A DNA stretch of 64,000 nucleotides from CALDTK01 sp965215115 (GTDB taxonomy: Bacteria; Bacteroidota; Bacteroidia; Chitinophagales; Saprospiraceae). Position numbers and translations under genes: made by a program. This document shows positions 62,846 through 64,000 of this stretch, one piece after another (within the stretch, counting starts at the first letter, position 1; each line of letters begins with the position of its first letter). The notes beneath the pieces are model-generated. The model was given only the letters and a program-made list of their open reading frames with translations. It was not told the DNA's origin and ran no database searches. The stretch covers positions 186,001 to 250,000 of the forward strand of contig OZ244050.1 of assembly GCA_965215115.1 (NCBI GenBank), in the 5' to 3' direction.

Positions 62846-64000
62846 TTAACCATCGCTTGCTAGCAGTCGACGCCGGGCCTCGGTGTAGATGTTGCCCTCA
62901 CCGAGGAGCCCACAGTATTCGAGCATCCCATCGTCCGGGGCGTCGGCCTCGGCCATGACCCCGCGCACGAGTTCGTCGAAGCCCCCGAAGTCCTCCCCGC
63001 GGTTGTGGCCGTGGTAGTGGTCGGCCTTGTGGCGCTTCCACACCTTCTCGATGGGGTTTAGCCACGAGGCGTACGTCGGGAGGGGACACAACTGCACGTC
63101 GAGCTTCGCGGCCGCCGCGGTCGCGGGCCTCGGGCGGCACTCCCGCCACGACCGCGGGACCGGCAGCGCGAACGGCGTCGCCTGCGGGACGAGGCGCCCG
63201 AGGACGTCGTGGTGGAAGTGGACCGGCCAGTTGTCCCACACCACGATGATCCCGCGGCGGCCCCGCTGCTCCTCGGCGCGCTCGCACGCGCGCTCCAGCA
63301 GGCGCACGAGACACGCCACGGATGTCGCCTGGCGGACCTCGCTGATGACCGCGCCCGTACGCACGTCGAGCAGACCCGCAATCCGGCGCGTGCGCTCGCC
63401 CCCGCGCGAGAGCTGGGCCCGGGGCTGGCCGTCGGCCCGGGCCGAGGCCCGCGCGGCGCGGTAGTCGTACCCGCACGAGGCGTGCGACGAGACCGTGAGC
63501 TCGTCGCCGAAGTACACGTCGACCGTCGGGCCCGCCCCGGCGATCGCGTCCGTGATCGCCGCGGCGAGCTTCGGGGCGTAGGCGCCGTCGGGGGAGTGGA
63601 CGTAAAGGCGGGCGCGCTGGCGCGAGACCCCGAGGCCGCGCCGGAGCCACCGCCCGAGCCCGGCGGCGGTGCGGCCGCCGAACCCCGCCGCCGCCGCGAA
63701 GCCGTCGGCGGCGAGCATCCGGGCCTGCGTCCACGTCGCGGGCGCACGCTCCCCGGGGGCCGGCGGCGGCGGGCCCGCGGCGAGGAGGCCCTCGGTGGCG
63801 GCGCGGGCGGACGCACGTTCAGAGGGGGGAAAAGCGCGGCTTGCGGCCGCGGCCCCCGCGGATCGCGAGGGCGCCGACGCCGTCGCGGAGGTAGTCGCGG
63901 ACCCACGTGCGGACGGTGAGGGGTTGGCGCGCTCGGAGCAGGCCCCCGGCGGCGACCGCGGTGCAGGTCGCGCCGTCGGCGACCTTGATGATCGCGGCGG
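62846..64000 (-). CDS. IS630 family transposase, 5' end outside the window, frameshifted
   Basis: From the window edge to about 63826 one frame encodes the N-terminal helix-turn-helix part (VADGATCTAVAAGGLLRARQ ... VRTWVRDYLRDGVGALAIRG). It hits a stop just after a T4C6 run. The next frame carries on to 62846 with the DDE core: VYFGDELTVSSHASCGYDYR, IIVVWDNWPVHFHHDVLGRL and YASWLNPIEKVWKRHK. Removing one base in the run joins them. IS630 elements often use frameshifting, so this may be programmed. GC is very high throughout, unlike the AT-rich remnant beside it. Confidence 0.8.
   Translation of the reverse strand, partial: PPRSSRSPTARPAPRSPPGACSERANPSPSARGSATTSATASAPSRSAGAAAASRAFPPSERASARAATEGLLAAGPPPPAPGERAPATWTQARMLAADGFAAAAGFGGRTAAGLGRWLRRGLGVSRQRARLYVHSPDGAYAPKLAAAITDAIAGAGPTVDVYFGDELTVSSHASCGYDYRAARASARADGQPRAQLSRGGERTRRIAGLLDVRTGAVISEVRQATSVACLVRLLERACERAEEQRGRRGIIVVWDNWPVHFHHDVLGRLVPQATPFALPVPRSWRECRPRPATAAAAKLDVQLCPLPTYASWLNPIEKVWKRHKADHYHGHNRGEDFGGFDELVRGVMAEADAPDDGMLEYCGLLGEGNIYTEARRRLLASDG

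Overview
The window looks like chromosome of a high-GC member of the Bacteroidota. The reasons are type IX secretion C-terminal sorting domains on secreted proteins, an FoF1 ATP synthase operon ordered atpB-E-F-H-A-G without atpD/atpC, promoter -7 boxes of the form TAnnTTTG, an OMP-type TonB receptor, a long Bacteroidota-style RHS protein and a CrtA-like carotenoid oxygenase. I cannot fix the family; Saprospiria (Lewinella-like) or Rhodothermia would both fit.

Layout. 0-1.5 kb: 3' part of a secreted beta-helix protein. 1.8-6.5 kb: a minus-strand operon of ATP-grasp, alpha-E, transglutaminase and zinc metallopeptidase genes. 6.7-9.5 kb: small secreted or hypothetical genes and a PhyH dioxygenase. 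9.55-15.6 kb: an integron-like array, with a tyrosine recombinase, an attI-like junction and four cassettes (hypothetical; lipoprotein; two-gene restriction-modification; HigBA-type toxin-antitoxin), each ending in a near-identical attC-like site of 66-68 bp. 16-34 kb: core genes (uvrB, arginyltransferase-like, GH3 glycosidase, azoR, S41 protease, Rieske protein, TonB receptor, Crp-type regulator, HAD, endonuclease). 34.3-40 kb: ATP synthase. 40-43 kb: a degraded Uma2 gene, a tRNA-Pro-like sequence, a ferritin-like protein and a crtA-like gene. 42.4-49.8 kb: TetR-TolC-MFP-RND efflux operon. 49.8-50.4 kb: free-methionine-R-sulfoxide reductase. 51-60 kb: type IX cargo protein, RHS polymorphic toxin with putative immunity genes and an orphan toxin tip. 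60.4-64 kb: IS3 element, gene remnants, a truncated copy of the reductase gene and an IS630 transposase running off the window.

Two things stand out. First, the integron-like array carries its recombinase in the same direction as the cassettes, with attI beyond the recombinase 3' end. The recombinase lacks the extra segment typical of IntI and has a HARP-like N-terminal segment. Second, a short motif is scattered through the core DNA on both strands: TTTT followed by a 3-4 bp stem closed by a GNRA loop (typically TTTTGGCGAAAGCC). Stem bases covary and loops vary only within GNRA. I count 31 strict sites. They are absent from the cassettes, the RHS region and the IS elements, although two lie inside the integrase gene. 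Some form head-to-head pairs between genes.

Several genes carry single-base frameshifts, two of them in homopolymer runs (higB, uvrB, the DUF2459-like gene, a membrane-protein paralogue, RHS, IS630 transposase). Part of this may be sequence error, so broken genes are called cautiously.
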